NCBI RefSeq assembly: GCF_036099295.1
Contig: NZ_CP107976.1
Coordinates: 7,688,001 to 7,752,000 of the forward strand
DNA from: Streptomyces sp. NBC_00358
Lineage (GTDB): Bacteria; Actinomycetota; Actinomycetes; Streptomycetales; Streptomycetaceae
Length of the DNA stretch: 64,000 nt
Direction: 5' to 3'
In this document: piece by piece, positions 1 through 8,560 of the stretch
How the letters are laid out: the number at the start of each line of letters is the position of its first letter
Position numbering within the stretch: the first letter of the stretch is position 1
Program-made: the position numbers and the translations under genes
Notes under the pieces: generated by a model
Told to the model about the DNA's origin: nothing
Databases searched by the model: none
The model's input: only the letters and a program-made list of their open reading frames with translations

Positions 1-2
1 CC

Positions 3-2492
3 GGCTGGCGCTACCTCGCGCAGGCCGTCGACCCCGTCGACCACGTGCGCGTGCTGGCCGCCCGGCCCGAACTCGTCGACGGCGTGATCATCACCGACCC
101 GGACACCCACGCGCGGGCCCGCGAGGCACTCAGCGAAGCGGCACTGCTGCCGCGCTCGGCGGTGGCCGTCGGCACGGCCGCCGCGCTGCTCGCCCCGACC
201 CCGGCCGGCGACGCGGGAGACGGCGGTGTCTTCCTCGTACCGCCGAACCCGGCCATGCACGACGAACACGCGGCCGACGAGGAGCGCCAGACGCTGCGGG
301 CCCGCACGGGCCTGCGGGACGAGGAGATCCGTACCCTCGCCGCCCGCCTCGGCAAGGACCGGGAGCTGGCCGCGCGGCTCGCCTCCTGGCGCACCGGCTG
401 CCCCGCGGGGCGGCTCGCCGAACTGGCGGCTGCCGCCGGGGACGCGCGCGCGTTCGCGGAGGAGGCCGAGGCCGAACTGGCCGAGGCCCGCACGGTCCGG
501 GCCGAGGCGGACGAGACGGCGGCCGACGCCGCCCGAGTACGCGACGAGCGGCAGGAGGCCGCGCAGAAGGCCCGGCGTGCCGCCGACGCCCTCGCCGGAC
601 TCGCCTTCCGGCTGCGTGAACGCGCCGGATGGCAGGTCAAGGTGCGGGAACTCGCCGACGAGGCGGCCGAGTCGGAGGCCCGCGCCCAGGTGTGCCTGGA
701 GCGCGCCCGCGCCGCCGACGAGGACCGCCGCGCCACCCAGCGCGCCGCCGACGACGCCCGCCGCACGGCCCGCGCGCTGCGCGCCGAACGCGCCGAGATC
801 GCGGGCGCCCCCGACGAGGTGACCCAGGACGCGACGCCGCCGGCCAAGGCCTCGCTGCCCGCCCTGCGGGAGGCCTACCGGGCCGCGTCCCAGCTGTACG
901 AGCAGGTCGGCGTCGGCGCCGACCTGCGGTCCGAGCAGGCTCGGGCCGAGAGCGACGAGAGCGCGGCGCTCGCCGACCTGGACCGGCTCAGCAACAAGGT
1001 CCGCACGCGGGCCGCGCAGCTCCTGGAGTCGCCGGACGGTTCCGACAGCCCCTCCCGGCAGGCCGCCGCGGCAAGGGCCGAGGAACTGGTGCAGCTCCTG
1101 GAGACCAGGATGTCGACCGCCAGCGAACAACTCGGGCGGCTGCGCGGCGAGGCCGAACGGCACGCGCCCGAGGACGGCGAGGTGCACACCGAGCTGGCGG
1201 ACGAACTCGTTCCGGCCGACGCCGAGCACGCCCAGACCCTGCTGCGCACCGCCACCACCGAACTCGCCTCCCGCACCGAGGCGTTGAACCGGGCCCGCGA
1301 GGCACACGCGGAGTTCCTCGACGCCCACCGGTCGGCCGAGGACGCGGCCGGCGGTTTCGACGAGACGTCGGCCCTGCTCAGGGATCTGATCCGGGAGCAC
1401 GTCGACGAGGAGCAGGACGAGGTTGAGCCCTACCCCGGCACCCTCGAAGAGGCACGGAACTCCGCCGCCGAGAGCCGCCGCTCGCTGCGGGGCTGCGCCG
1501 CCGACCTCTCCACGGCCGATTCCGCCGTCCGCGAGGCGAGCGACATCCTCGTACGGCACGCCAACTCCACCCGCTACGAGCAGGTCCGCACGCCCGCCCG
1601 GCAGCAGATCCGCGAGCTGCCCGCCTCCTCGCTGCCGGAGCACGCGCAGAAGTGGGCGGACGCGTTCGCGCCCCGGCTGCGCGTACTGACCGACGAACTG
1701 GAGCAGTTGGAGCGCAACCGGGACTCGATCGTGGACCGGTTGCGCGGGCTCGTGGAGTCCGCCCTCGCGACACTGCGTTCCGCGCAGCGCCTGTCGCGGC
1801 TGCCGGAAGGACTCGGGGAGTGGTCCGGGCAGGAGTTCCTGCGCATCCGCTTCGAGGAACCCGACCAGGCCACCCTCACCGAGCGGCTCGGCGAAGTGGT
1901 GGACGAGGCCACCCGTGCGGCCGTCAAGAAGAACTCCGACATGCGGCGCGACGGCATGTCGCTGCTGCTGCGGGGAGTCGGCGCGGCGCTCCAGCCCAAG
2001 GGCGTCGCCGTCGAGATCCTCAAGCCGGACGCCGTGCTGCGCGCCGAACGCGTCCCCGTCGGGCAGATGGGCGACGTGTTCTCCGGCGGGCAGCTGCTCA
2101 CCGCGGCCATCGCCCTGTACTGCACGATGGCCGCGCTGCGCAGCAACGACCGCGGCCGTGACAAGCACCGGCACGCCGGCACCCTGTTCCTCGACAACCC
2201 CATCGGGCGCGCCAACGCGACCTATCTGCTGGAACTCCAGCGGGCCGTCTCGGACGCGCTCGGCGTCCAACTCCTCTACACCACCGGTCTGTTCGACACG
2301 ACGGCGCTCGCCGAGTTCCCTCTCGTCATCCGGTTGCGCAACGACGCCGACCTGCGGGCCGGGCTGAAGTACATCAGCGTGGAGGAACATCTGCGGCCGG
2401 GGCTGCCGCGTGAGGCGCCCGCCGGGGAAACCGTGCACACGGAGATCACCGCGACGCGGATGTACAAGCGCCCGGCGCCGGTCACCCCGTAG
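3..2492 (+). CDS. SMC/MukB-like coiled-coil ATPase, 3' part (5' end outside window)
   Basis: The reading frame is open from the first bases of the window, so the N-terminus and any Walker A motif lie upstream. The visible ~829 residues are mostly Ala/Glu/Arg-rich heptad-like coiled coil (roughly residues 100-560). A C-terminal ATPase half follows, with an ABC-type signature (DVFSGGQLLTAAIAL) and a Walker B-like strand (GTLFLDNPIG), as in SbcC/Rad50/MukB-type proteins. The last segment (YTTGLFDTTALAEFPLVIRL) resembles the end of such ATPase heads. SMC-like proteins of this kind act in chromosome or plasmid handling or in defence systems; which applies here cannot be told without the upstream neighbours. 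It is not obviously a Wadjet JetC, since no JetD-like gene follows. Two hairpins lie downstream. Confidence 0.75.
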   Translation, partial: GWRYLAQAVDPVDHVRVLAARPELVDGVIITDPDTHARAREALSEAALLPRSAVAVGTAAALLAPTPAGDAGDGGVFLVPPNPAMHDEHAADEERQTLRARTGLRDEEIRTLAARLGKDRELAARLASWRTGCPAGRLAELAAAAGDARAFAEEAEAELAEARTVRAEADETAADAARVRDERQEAAQKARRAADALAGLAFRLRERAGWQVKVRELADEAAESEARAQVCLERARAADEDRRATQRAADDARRTARALRAERAEIAGAPDEVTQDATPPAKASLPALREAYRAASQLYEQVGVGADLRSEQARAESDESAALADLDRLSNKVRTRAAQLLESPDGSDSPSRQAAAARAEELVQLLETRMSTASEQLGRLRGEAERHAPEDGEVHTELADELVPADAEHAQTLLRTATTELASRTEALNRAREAHAEFLDAHRSAEDAAGGFDETSALLRDLIREHVDEEQDEVEPYPGTLEEARNSAAESRRSLRGCAADLSTADSAVREASDILVRHANSTRYEQVRTPARQQIRELPASSLPEHAQKWADAFAPRLRVLTDELEQLERNRDSIVDRLRGLVESALATLRSAQRLSRLPEGLGEWSGQEFLRIRFEEPDQATLTERLGEVVDEATRAAVKKNSDMRRDGMSLLLRGVGAALQPKGVAVEILKPDAVLRAERVPVGQMGDVFSGGQLLTAAIALYCTMAALRSNDRGRDKHRHAGTLFLDNPIGRANATYLLELQRAVSDALGVQLLYTTGLFDTTALAEFPLVIRLRNDADLRAGLKYISVEEHLRPGLPREAPAGETVHTEITATRMYKRPAPVTP

Positions 2493-2555
2493 GGACCCGA
2501 CGGTGGCGGAACCGCGGGCCGTCCACGGCCGGCCGCGCGGTTCCCCCCCCCACCC

Positions 2556-2609
2556 GGGACCGTCCGCGGACGGTCCCGTGGTTGCACGGGACCGTCGATG
2601 GGCGGTCCC
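2556..2609. terminator. Two tandem hairpins between convergent genes
   Basis: The first hairpin is a perfect 10-bp stem (GGGACCGTCC, 2-nt loop, 2556-2577). The second is a 7-bp stem with the same GGGACCG start (2588-2609). The two share sequence, as if one was copied. They lie between the plus-strand SMC-like gene and the minus-strand GMC oxidoreductase and would act as a bidirectional terminator. No T-run follows, which is usual in Streptomyces. Confidence 0.6.
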
Positions 2610-2672
2610 GCGGTTCCACCGGCCTCTCCGCGGGCGTTCCGCGGTTCCCCGCGTCTCGCGCGGGGTGCTGTC

Positions 2673-4223
2673 CTAGGCGTCCTCCTTCAGCAGGTCGGAG
2701 CACTTCTCGCCGATCATCATCGTGGTGATGCACGGGTTCACGGAGATCAGATCCGGCATCGCCGAGCCGTCCGCGACCCGCAGGCCCTCGACCCCCTTGA
2801 CCCGCAGCCGCGCGTCGAGCGGGGCCGAGGCGTCGTCGTCCGCGCCCATCTTCACGGTGCAGGACGGGTGGTAGACGGTGTTGTGGGTCCGGTGGATGTA
2901 GTCGAGCAACTCGTCGTCGGACCTGATGTCCGGCCCGGGGGCCAGCTCCGCGCCCGCCCACCCGCTCAGCGCGGGCCGTGCGGCGATCCGCCGGGCCAGC
3001 TTCAGCCCGTACGTCATCACCCGCACGTCGTGTTCGTGCGTGAAGTAGCGCGGATCGACCCTCGGTTTGTCCCGGTAGTCGCGGGTGCGCAGCCGCACGG
3101 TGCCGCGGGACTTGGCGCGCGTGACGTTCGGGGTGAGGCAGAACGCGTTCTCCGACGTGGGGAATCCGTGCCGCGCGGTGTTCATGTCGAAGGGCACCGA
3201 ACCGTAGTGGAACATCAGGTCCGGCCGGTCCAGGCCCGGTTCGGTGTCGTAGAAGATGCCCGCCTCCCACCACTGGCTCGACGTGGTGGGCATGGGCTGC
3301 CGGGCCTCCCACATGATGACGCCCTCGGGGTGGTCCTGGAGGTTCTCGCCGACGCCCGGCGCGTCCACGGCCACGTCGACCCCGACCTCGCGCAGATGTC
3401 CGGCGGGCCCGATGCCCGACAGCATCAGCAACTTGGGCGTGTCGATGGAACCGCAGGACACGATCACCTCACGGCGGGCGCGGACGGTCCTGGTGTGGAT
3501 CAGATCCGGGTCGAGGTACTCGGCGCCGACACACCTCCGTCCTTCCAGGACCAGCTTCTTCGCCCGCACCCCCGTCCGCACCGAGAGGTTCGGCCGCTTG
3601 CCCATGAACGGGTGGAGGTACGCGACCGACGAGGACTGTCTGATGTTGTTCTCGTCGGAGTTGATCTGGAACCAGTTGGCGCCCCGGACCACCGTCCTCC
3701 CGCTGTTGAACGGCGTGGTCGGGATGCCCTCCTGGGCGCACGCCTCCAACAGGGCCGCGCCGCACGGGTCTTCGCCCTTCAGCGTGCGCACCTTCACCGG
3801 GCCCGTGCGGCCGTGATGGTCGCCCGGAGCGTCGTTGGACTCCAGCCGCCGGTACAGCGGGAAGAGGTCGGCCGAACTCCAGCCCGTACAGCCCGCGGCG
3901 GCCCAGGCGTCCAGGTCCTCCGCGGGTGCCCAGAAGGCGATGCAGGAGTTGTGCGAGGAGCAGCCGCCGAGCACCCTGGCGCGGGCGTGCCGCATGAAGC
4001 TGTTGCCGCTGGCCTGCGGCTCGACCGGGTAGTCCCAGTCGTAGCCGGATTCCAGCAGGCCCATCCAGCGGTCCAGTCTGAGGATGTCGTCGTCGCCGAC
4101 GTCGCTGGGTCCGGCCTCCAGGACGCACACGCTGACGGACGGGTCCTCGCTGAGCCGGGCCGCGACCACATTGCCGGCGGTACCGCCGCCCACCACGACA
4201 TAGTCGAACTCATCGTTGCTCAT
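2673..4223 (-). CDS. GMC-family choline dehydrogenase-like flavoprotein
   Basis: This 516-aa protein has the GMC layout: an N-terminal dinucleotide-binding motif (VVVGGGTAGNVVAARL, residues 9-24), a glycine-rich ARVLGGCSSHN segment, and the C-terminal active-site pair near His452 (YHPSCTVKMG) and Asn496 (SVNPCIT). GMC choline dehydrogenases oxidise choline to betaine aldehyde with FAD. Choline is the likely substrate because the same strand encodes an aldehyde dehydrogenase and the betaine, dimethylglycine and sarcosine demethylation enzymes. It is the last gene of that unit. The ATG follows an AGGAGG nine bases upstream that overlaps the end of the permease gene. Other alcohols remain possible, as GMC specificity cannot be read from sequence. 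Confidence 0.85.
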   Translation of the reverse strand: MSNDEFDYVVVGGGTAGNVVAARLSEDPSVSVCVLEAGPSDVGDDDILRLDRWMGLLESGYDWDYPVEPQASGNSFMRHARARVLGGCSSHNSCIAFWAPAEDLDAWAAAGCTGWSSADLFPLYRRLESNDAPGDHHGRTGPVKVRTLKGEDPCGAALLEACAQEGIPTTPFNSGRTVVRGANWFQINSDENNIRQSSSVAYLHPFMGKRPNLSVRTGVRAKKLVLEGRRCVGAEYLDPDLIHTRTVRARREVIVSCGSIDTPKLLMLSGIGPAGHLREVGVDVAVDAPGVGENLQDHPEGVIMWEARQPMPTTSSQWWEAGIFYDTEPGLDRPDLMFHYGSVPFDMNTARHGFPTSENAFCLTPNVTRAKSRGTVRLRTRDYRDKPRVDPRYFTHEHDVRVMTYGLKLARRIAARPALSGWAGAELAPGPDIRSDDELLDYIHRTHNTVYHPSCTVKMGADDDASAPLDARLRVKGVEGLRVADGSAMPDLISVNPCITTMMIGEKCSDLLKEDA

Positions 4224-4239
4224 GAGCTGTTGGCCTCCT

Positions 4240-5802
4240 TCAGTCGGCCGCGGGAGTGGTGAGCGGAGCCGTGGCGGCGGGGCGCAGCCGGTGTTCGTCG
4301 AGGACGCCGGTGCGGTGCCGCTGGATGAACCAGTAGTAGGCGAAGCCGCCCGCCCCGATGACGGCCACGAACAGCACGGCGCCCCAGCGCAGATACCAGT
4401 GGAACGGCGCGGCGGCGTTGTACACCTCGGCGCGCGGCCAGATCAGGTTGACGGTCATGGCCGCGCCCCAGACCACGGCGACGATGTTGACGAGAAGGCC
4501 CCAGCGGCCCAGCGAGAACTTGCCGTCCCCCGCGGGCTGCCACGTGCCGCGCAGCCGGGACACCAGCATCGGCACGGTCACGCCGAGGTAGGCGAGATAG
4601 ATCATGACGATGCCGATGCTGGTGACCACGGTGAAGATCTGCGGCTGGCGGATGTTCACGACGAGGATCGCGACGGCCAGCACGCCGATGATCACCGCCG
4701 GCAGTACCGGGGTCTTGAAGCGCGGGCTGACCCGCGCCATCAGCGAGGATCCGGGCAGGTTGTTGTCCCGGGACATCGCGAAGGCCAGCCGGATCGCCGC
4801 CGTGTGCACCGCGAGCGCGCACACGGTGACGGCTATCAGCACGCACCACAGCATCGCCTTGCCCGCCGTCGGGCCGAGCACGTCGAGCACGATGTACTGC
4901 AGACCCTCCGTGGACAGCTTCTGCCCCTTCAGGCTGGAGACGCTCATCAGCGCGAGCAGCAGCACCAGGCCGCCCAGGACGAACGAGGCGACGATCGCGC
5001 GGATGATGGCGCGCGGTGCGTTGCGGGAGGGGTCCAGGGACTCCTCCCCGAGCGAGGCCGCCGTGTCGAAGCCGTACATCACGTACGCCGACGCCAGCGA
5101 GGCCACCAGGAACGCGCCGAGATAGCCGGTCGAGTGCCCGGTCCCCGTACCCGCCGTCTCCGTGACCACCTGCGGTCCTCGGGTGATGTGGACGGCGAAC
5201 AGCACGATGAGGACGACGGTGGCGATCAGCTCGATGAAGACGCCCGCGCTGTTGATGGTGGCCATCAGCTTCACACCGAAGGCGTTCACCAGGGTCGTGA
5301 AGAGGATGAGCACCGTGGCCAGGACGACCGCGTTGGTGGCGACGTCGTACTTCCCGGTCCCGTCCCCGACGAACTGGAAGAAGGAGGAGATCTGCGGGAG
5401 CGTCAGCTGATAGGCGAGCGCCACCGCCGAGATCGTCACGATGGAGGCGATCAGCATCATCCAGCCGGCCAGCCAGCCGAGATGCGGATTGCCTATCTTC
5501 TTCGACCAGTTGTACACGGAGCCCGCCACGGGATAGCGCGCGGCCAGCTCCGCGAAGCAGAGCGCGACCATGAACTGCCCGGCGAAGACCATCGGCCAGG
5601 ACCACCAGTAGGCGGCACCGCCGCTGGCGTAACCGAAGTAGAAGAGCTGGAAGGTGCCGGTGAGGATGGAGATGTAGCTGATGCCGGCGGCGAAGGTGTG
5701 GAAGTTGCCGAGGGTGCGCTTGAGTTCGGGTCGGTAGCCGAACTCGGCGAGCTCGGCGTCGTCGTGATGGTGTGGTCCGGACGGTTGCTCGGTGGTCTTC
5801 AT
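4240..5802 (-). CDS. APC-superfamily permease, probable choline/amine uptake
   Basis: This is a polytopic protein of 520 aa with about 12 hydrophobic helices, of the amino acid-polyamine-organocation type. The N-terminal cytoplasmic stretch ends in a typical APC opening (ELKRTLGNFHTFAAGISYISILTG). I place the start at the ATG at 5802, preceded by GGAG seven bases away. An in-frame start 26 codons upstream gives only a Pro/His-rich leader. The setting between the aldehyde dehydrogenase and the GMC oxidase suggests uptake of choline or a related quaternary amine. That is notable because bacterial choline import is more often by BCCT or ABC systems. Two hairpins separate it from the upstream gene, so its expression may be attenuated relative to the demethylases. 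The substrate is inferred from neighbours only. Confidence 0.8.
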   Translation of the reverse strand: MKTTEQPSGPHHHDDAELAEFGYRPELKRTLGNFHTFAAGISYISILTGTFQLFYFGYASGGAAYWWSWPMVFAGQFMVALCFAELAARYPVAGSVYNWSKKIGNPHLGWLAGWMMLIASIVTISAVALAYQLTLPQISSFFQFVGDGTGKYDVATNAVVLATVLILFTTLVNAFGVKLMATINSAGVFIELIATVVLIVLFAVHITRGPQVVTETAGTGTGHSTGYLGAFLVASLASAYVMYGFDTAASLGEESLDPSRNAPRAIIRAIVASFVLGGLVLLLALMSVSSLKGQKLSTEGLQYIVLDVLGPTAGKAMLWCVLIAVTVCALAVHTAAIRLAFAMSRDNNLPGSSLMARVSPRFKTPVLPAVIIGVLAVAILVVNIRQPQIFTVVTSIGIVMIYLAYLGVTVPMLVSRLRGTWQPAGDGKFSLGRWGLLVNIVAVVWGAAMTVNLIWPRAEVYNAAAPFHWYLRWGAVLFVAVIGAGGFAYYWFIQRHRTGVLDEHRLRPAATAPLTTPAAD

Positions 5803-5878
5803 GAGCGGACTCCAGGTGGGCCTGGGGACGGGGTGAAGGAGCGGCTCGTGCGGGTGCCGGGTTCTTTGGTGGGGCGGC

Positions 5879-5934
5879 ACGCGGGCAGCGTGCCCGCGTC
5901 GGTGGGCCGGGGCGGCCGGAGTGCGCCGCCCCGG
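5879..5934 (-). terminator. Double hairpin inside the choline operon (possible attenuator)
   Basis: There is a perfect 8-bp stem (ACGCGGGC, 5-nt loop, 5879-5899), then a perfect 10-bp stem (CCGGGGCGGC, 8-nt loop, 5907-5934). Both lie in the 142-bp gap between the aldehyde dehydrogenase stop and the permease start. They may cause partial termination, so that permease and GMC oxidase are made at a lower level, or they may stabilise the upstream mRNA end. Confidence 0.5.
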
Positions 5935-5944
5935 ACGATCCGGA

Positions 5945-7411
5945 TCAGGCGAACCAGCCCTGCGGGGACGGGTCGGTGTTGCGCCAGATGTGCTTGGCCT
6001 CGCGGTACTCGGCCAGCCCCGACGGCCCGAGTTCGCGGCCGAGGCCGGACTGCTTGAAGCCTCCCCACTCGGCCTGCGGGACGTAGGGGTGGTAGTCGTT
6101 GATCCACACCGTGCCGACGCGCAGCCGGGCCGCCACGCGCTGGGCCTTGGCCCCGTCGGTGCTGAAGACGGCGCCCGCCAGCCCGTAGACCGTGTCGTTG
6201 GCGAGGCGTACGGCCTCGGCCTCGCCGCTGAACCGCTCCACGGTGAGCACGGGCCCGAACGACTCCTCCTGGACCACGGACATGTCGCCGCTGCACTCGT
6301 CGAGGACGGTCGGCGGATAGTAGAAACCCCTGTCGAGGCCGGGTCCCGTCGGCCGTGCGCCGCCGCAGCGCAGTACGGCTCCCTCCGCCAGCCCCTTGGC
6401 GACGTACGCCTCGACCTTGGCGCGATGCGCCGCCGAGATCAGCGGCCCGGTCTGCGCCGACTCGTCGAACGGCCCGCCGAGTCTGATCCCCGAAGCCCGC
6501 CGAACGAGCTCGTCGACGAACCGGTCGTGCAGGGTGTCCTCGACCAGCAGCCGCGCACCCGCCGAGCAGACCTGCCCGGAATGCAGGAAGACCGCGGTCA
6601 GAGCCATGTCGACGGCCGTCTCGAAGTCGGCGTCGGCGAACACGATGTTCGGGTTCTTGCCGCCGAGTTCGAGCGCCACCTTCTTGACCGTCCCGGCCGC
6701 GGCGGCCATCAGCCCGCGCCCGGTTCCGAGGCCCCCGGTGAAGGAGAGCAGGTCCACGTCCGGATGATCGGCCAGCGGGGCGCCCGCTTCGGGGCCCGCG
6801 CCCAGCACCAGATTGGCCACGCCCGGCGGCACACCGGCCTCCTCCAGGAGCCGCATCAGGTGGATCGCCGTGTGCGGAGTCAGCTCGCTCGGCTTGAGGA
6901 CGAAGGTGTTGCCCGCGGCGAGCGCCGGCGCCACCTTCCAGGCCGTCTGCAACAGCGGATAGTTCCACGGGGTGATCAGCCCGCAGACCCCGACCGGTTC
7001 GTACACCACGCGGCTGTCGACGCTCGGCGTGCCCGTCTCGATGACCCGGCCGGTCTCGGCGGCGGCCAGCCGGCCGAAGTAGCGGAAGCAGTTGGCGATG
7101 TCGTCGATGTCGTACTCGCTCTCGACGAGCCGCTTGCCGGTGTCCAGCGACTCTGCGCGCGCGAGAGCGTCCTTGTCGCGGACGAGGAGGTCGGCGACGC
7201 GCAGCAGCAGGTCGCCGCGGTCCGCGGCCGGGGTCGTGGGCCAGGGGCCCTCGTCGAAGGCGCGGCGGGCGGCGGCGACGGCCTCCACCGTGTCCTTGCC
7301 GCCCGCCTCGTCGACGACGCCGACCAGGGAGCCGTCGGCGGGACAGCGGATCTCCCGGGTGCCCTCGTCGAGCGGGCCCCGCCATGTTCCGTCGATGTAC
7401 AGGTCAGGCAC
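5945..7411 (-). CDS. Betaine-aldehyde-type NAD-dependent aldehyde dehydrogenase
   Basis: This 488-aa protein has the full aldehyde dehydrogenase core: PWN (Asn150), an NAD-binding turn SFTGGLGTGRGL (the usual FTGS is FTGG here), the general base Glu248 in LELGGKNPN, and the catalytic Cys282 in SGQVCSAGA. Betaine aldehyde dehydrogenases of this type convert betaine aldehyde to glycine betaine, which fits a neighbouring choline oxidase and downstream demethylases. The GTG start overlaps the end of the Rieske oxygenase gene by eight bases, so the two are probably translationally coupled. Activity on other aminoaldehydes such as 4-aminobutanal cannot be excluded. Confidence 0.85.
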   Translation of the reverse strand: MPDLYIDGTWRGPLDEGTREIRCPADGSLVGVVDEAGGKDTVEAVAAARRAFDEGPWPTTPAADRGDLLLRVADLLVRDKDALARAESLDTGKRLVESEYDIDDIANCFRYFGRLAAAETGRVIETGTPSVDSRVVYEPVGVCGLITPWNYPLLQTAWKVAPALAAGNTFVLKPSELTPHTAIHLMRLLEEAGVPPGVANLVLGAGPEAGAPLADHPDVDLLSFTGGLGTGRGLMAAAAGTVKKVALELGGKNPNIVFADADFETAVDMALTAVFLHSGQVCSAGARLLVEDTLHDRFVDELVRRASGIRLGGPFDESAQTGPLISAAHRAKVEAYVAKGLAEGAVLRCGGARPTGPGLDRGFYYPPTVLDECSGDMSVVQEESFGPVLTVERFSGEAEAVRLANDTVYGLAGAVFSTDGAKAQRVAARLRVGTVWINDYHPYVPQAEWGGFKQSGLGRELGPSGLAEYREAKHIWRNTDPSPQGWFA

Positions 7412-8549
7412 GTGGGCCTCCCAGTCGCGCGATCAACCACTCGTGGAAGATCCCGATGTGATGCTCGGTCGGAACCAGCACACCACCGTTGCGATAGGCC
7501 CGGGACGCCATCGCCGGCTGTGTCCTCTCACAGGCTTCGAAGTCCTGCTCGTTCACCCGGTGGAAGAGCTCCACCGACTTGGACACGTCCGCGCCCGACT
7601 CGACGACCTCCGGGGCGTAGAGCCAGTCGCACTCGACCACCGTACGGTCCTCGGCGAGCGGGAACATGCGGTGCAGGATGACATGGTCCGGGACCAGATT
7701 GACGAAGACCGTCGGTTTCACCGTGATCGCGTAGTAGCGGCGGTCCTGGTCCTCCGCGACCTCGGGCAGTCGGGCGAAGCCCTCGCTGCCGTCGACCGTG
7801 AAGCCTCTGATCTCCTTTCCGAACTCGGCGCCATGGCCCACGTAGTACTGCGCCGCGTAGCCCTGCGCGAACTCCGGGAGCACCTCGGTCAGTTCGGGAT
7901 GGATCGTGGCGCAGTGATAGCACTCCATGAAGTTCTCGACGAGCAGCTTCCAGTTCGCCCGCACGTCGTAGGTGATGCGGCGGCCGAGCGCGAGGTTCTC
8001 GGCGCCGTAGTGCTCGATGGCCGCCGCGGTGCCGAGCCGCTCCACGGCCGCGCCCGTCACCGTCTCCTCGAAGGAGGGCGGCTCGTCGGCCAGGCACACC
8101 CAGGCGTAGCCGAGCCATTCACGCAGGGCGACCTTGACCAGGCCGTACTCGACGCGGTCCACGTCCGGCATCTTGACCAGGTTCGGCGCCGCGATCAGCT
8201 TGCCGTCGAGGTCGTACGTCCAGGCGTGGTACGGGCATTGGAGGTTGCGCCGGACCTCGCCCGACTCCTCGGCGCACAGCCGGGCGCCCCGGTGGCGGCA
8301 GATGTTGAGGAAGGCGCGCAGTTCACCCGTGCGGGAGCGGGTGATCAGGACGCTCTCCCGGCCGACCTGGACGGTGCGGAAGGCTCCGGGCCCCGCGAGA
8401 TCCGCGGAGCGCACCGCGCAGAACCACATCGACTCGAAGATCCGCTCCTGCTCCTGTCGGAAGATCTCCGGATCGGTGTAGTAGCGCCCGGGGAGCGTGG
8501 GGATCAGGCTGGGGGAGCCAGGGGACGGAGAGACAGGGGTCGTCGTCAC
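7404..8549 (-). CDS. Rieske non-haem iron oxygenase, probable glycine betaine demethylase (GbcA-like)
   Basis: The 381-aa product carries a Rieske [2Fe-2S] site (Cys84, His86, Cys105, His108 in NICRHRG...CPYHAW) and the mononuclear iron site ECYHCATIHP (His212, His217) of ring-hydroxylating-type oxygenase alpha subunits. In glycine betaine catabolism GbcA-type enzymes remove one methyl group as formaldehyde, giving dimethylglycine. The adjacent sarcosine-oxidase and dimethylglycine-oxidase genes make betaine the best substrate guess; stachydrine or another quaternary amine is the main alternative. I chose the GTG at 8549, which has GGAG seven bases upstream and lies 11 bases after the preceding gene. 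Electrons probably come from the ferredoxin and reductase encoded divergently near 14.7-16.6 kb. Confidence 0.85.
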   Translation of the reverse strand: MTTTPVSPSPGSPSLIPTLPGRYYTDPEIFRQEQERIFESMWFCAVRSADLAGPGAFRTVQVGRESVLITRSRTGELRAFLNICRHRGARLCAEESGEVRRNLQCPYHAWTYDLDGKLIAAPNLVKMPDVDRVEYGLVKVALREWLGYAWVCLADEPPSFEETVTGAAVERLGTAAAIEHYGAENLALGRRITYDVRANWKLLVENFMECYHCATIHPELTEVLPEFAQGYAAQYYVGHGAEFGKEIRGFTVDGSEGFARLPEVAEDQDRRYYAITVKPTVFVNLVPDHVILHRMFPLAEDRTVVECDWLYAPEVVESGADVSKSVELFHRVNEQDFEACERTQPAMASRAYRNGGVLVPTEHHIGIFHEWLIARLGGPRA

Positions 8550-8560
8550 GTGCGTACTCC

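Noticed and set aside
2598..4262. Plus-strand frame of 554 codons opposite the GMC oxidase gene
   Set aside because: The minus-strand GMC protein has all family motifs; the plus-strand product is low-complexity.
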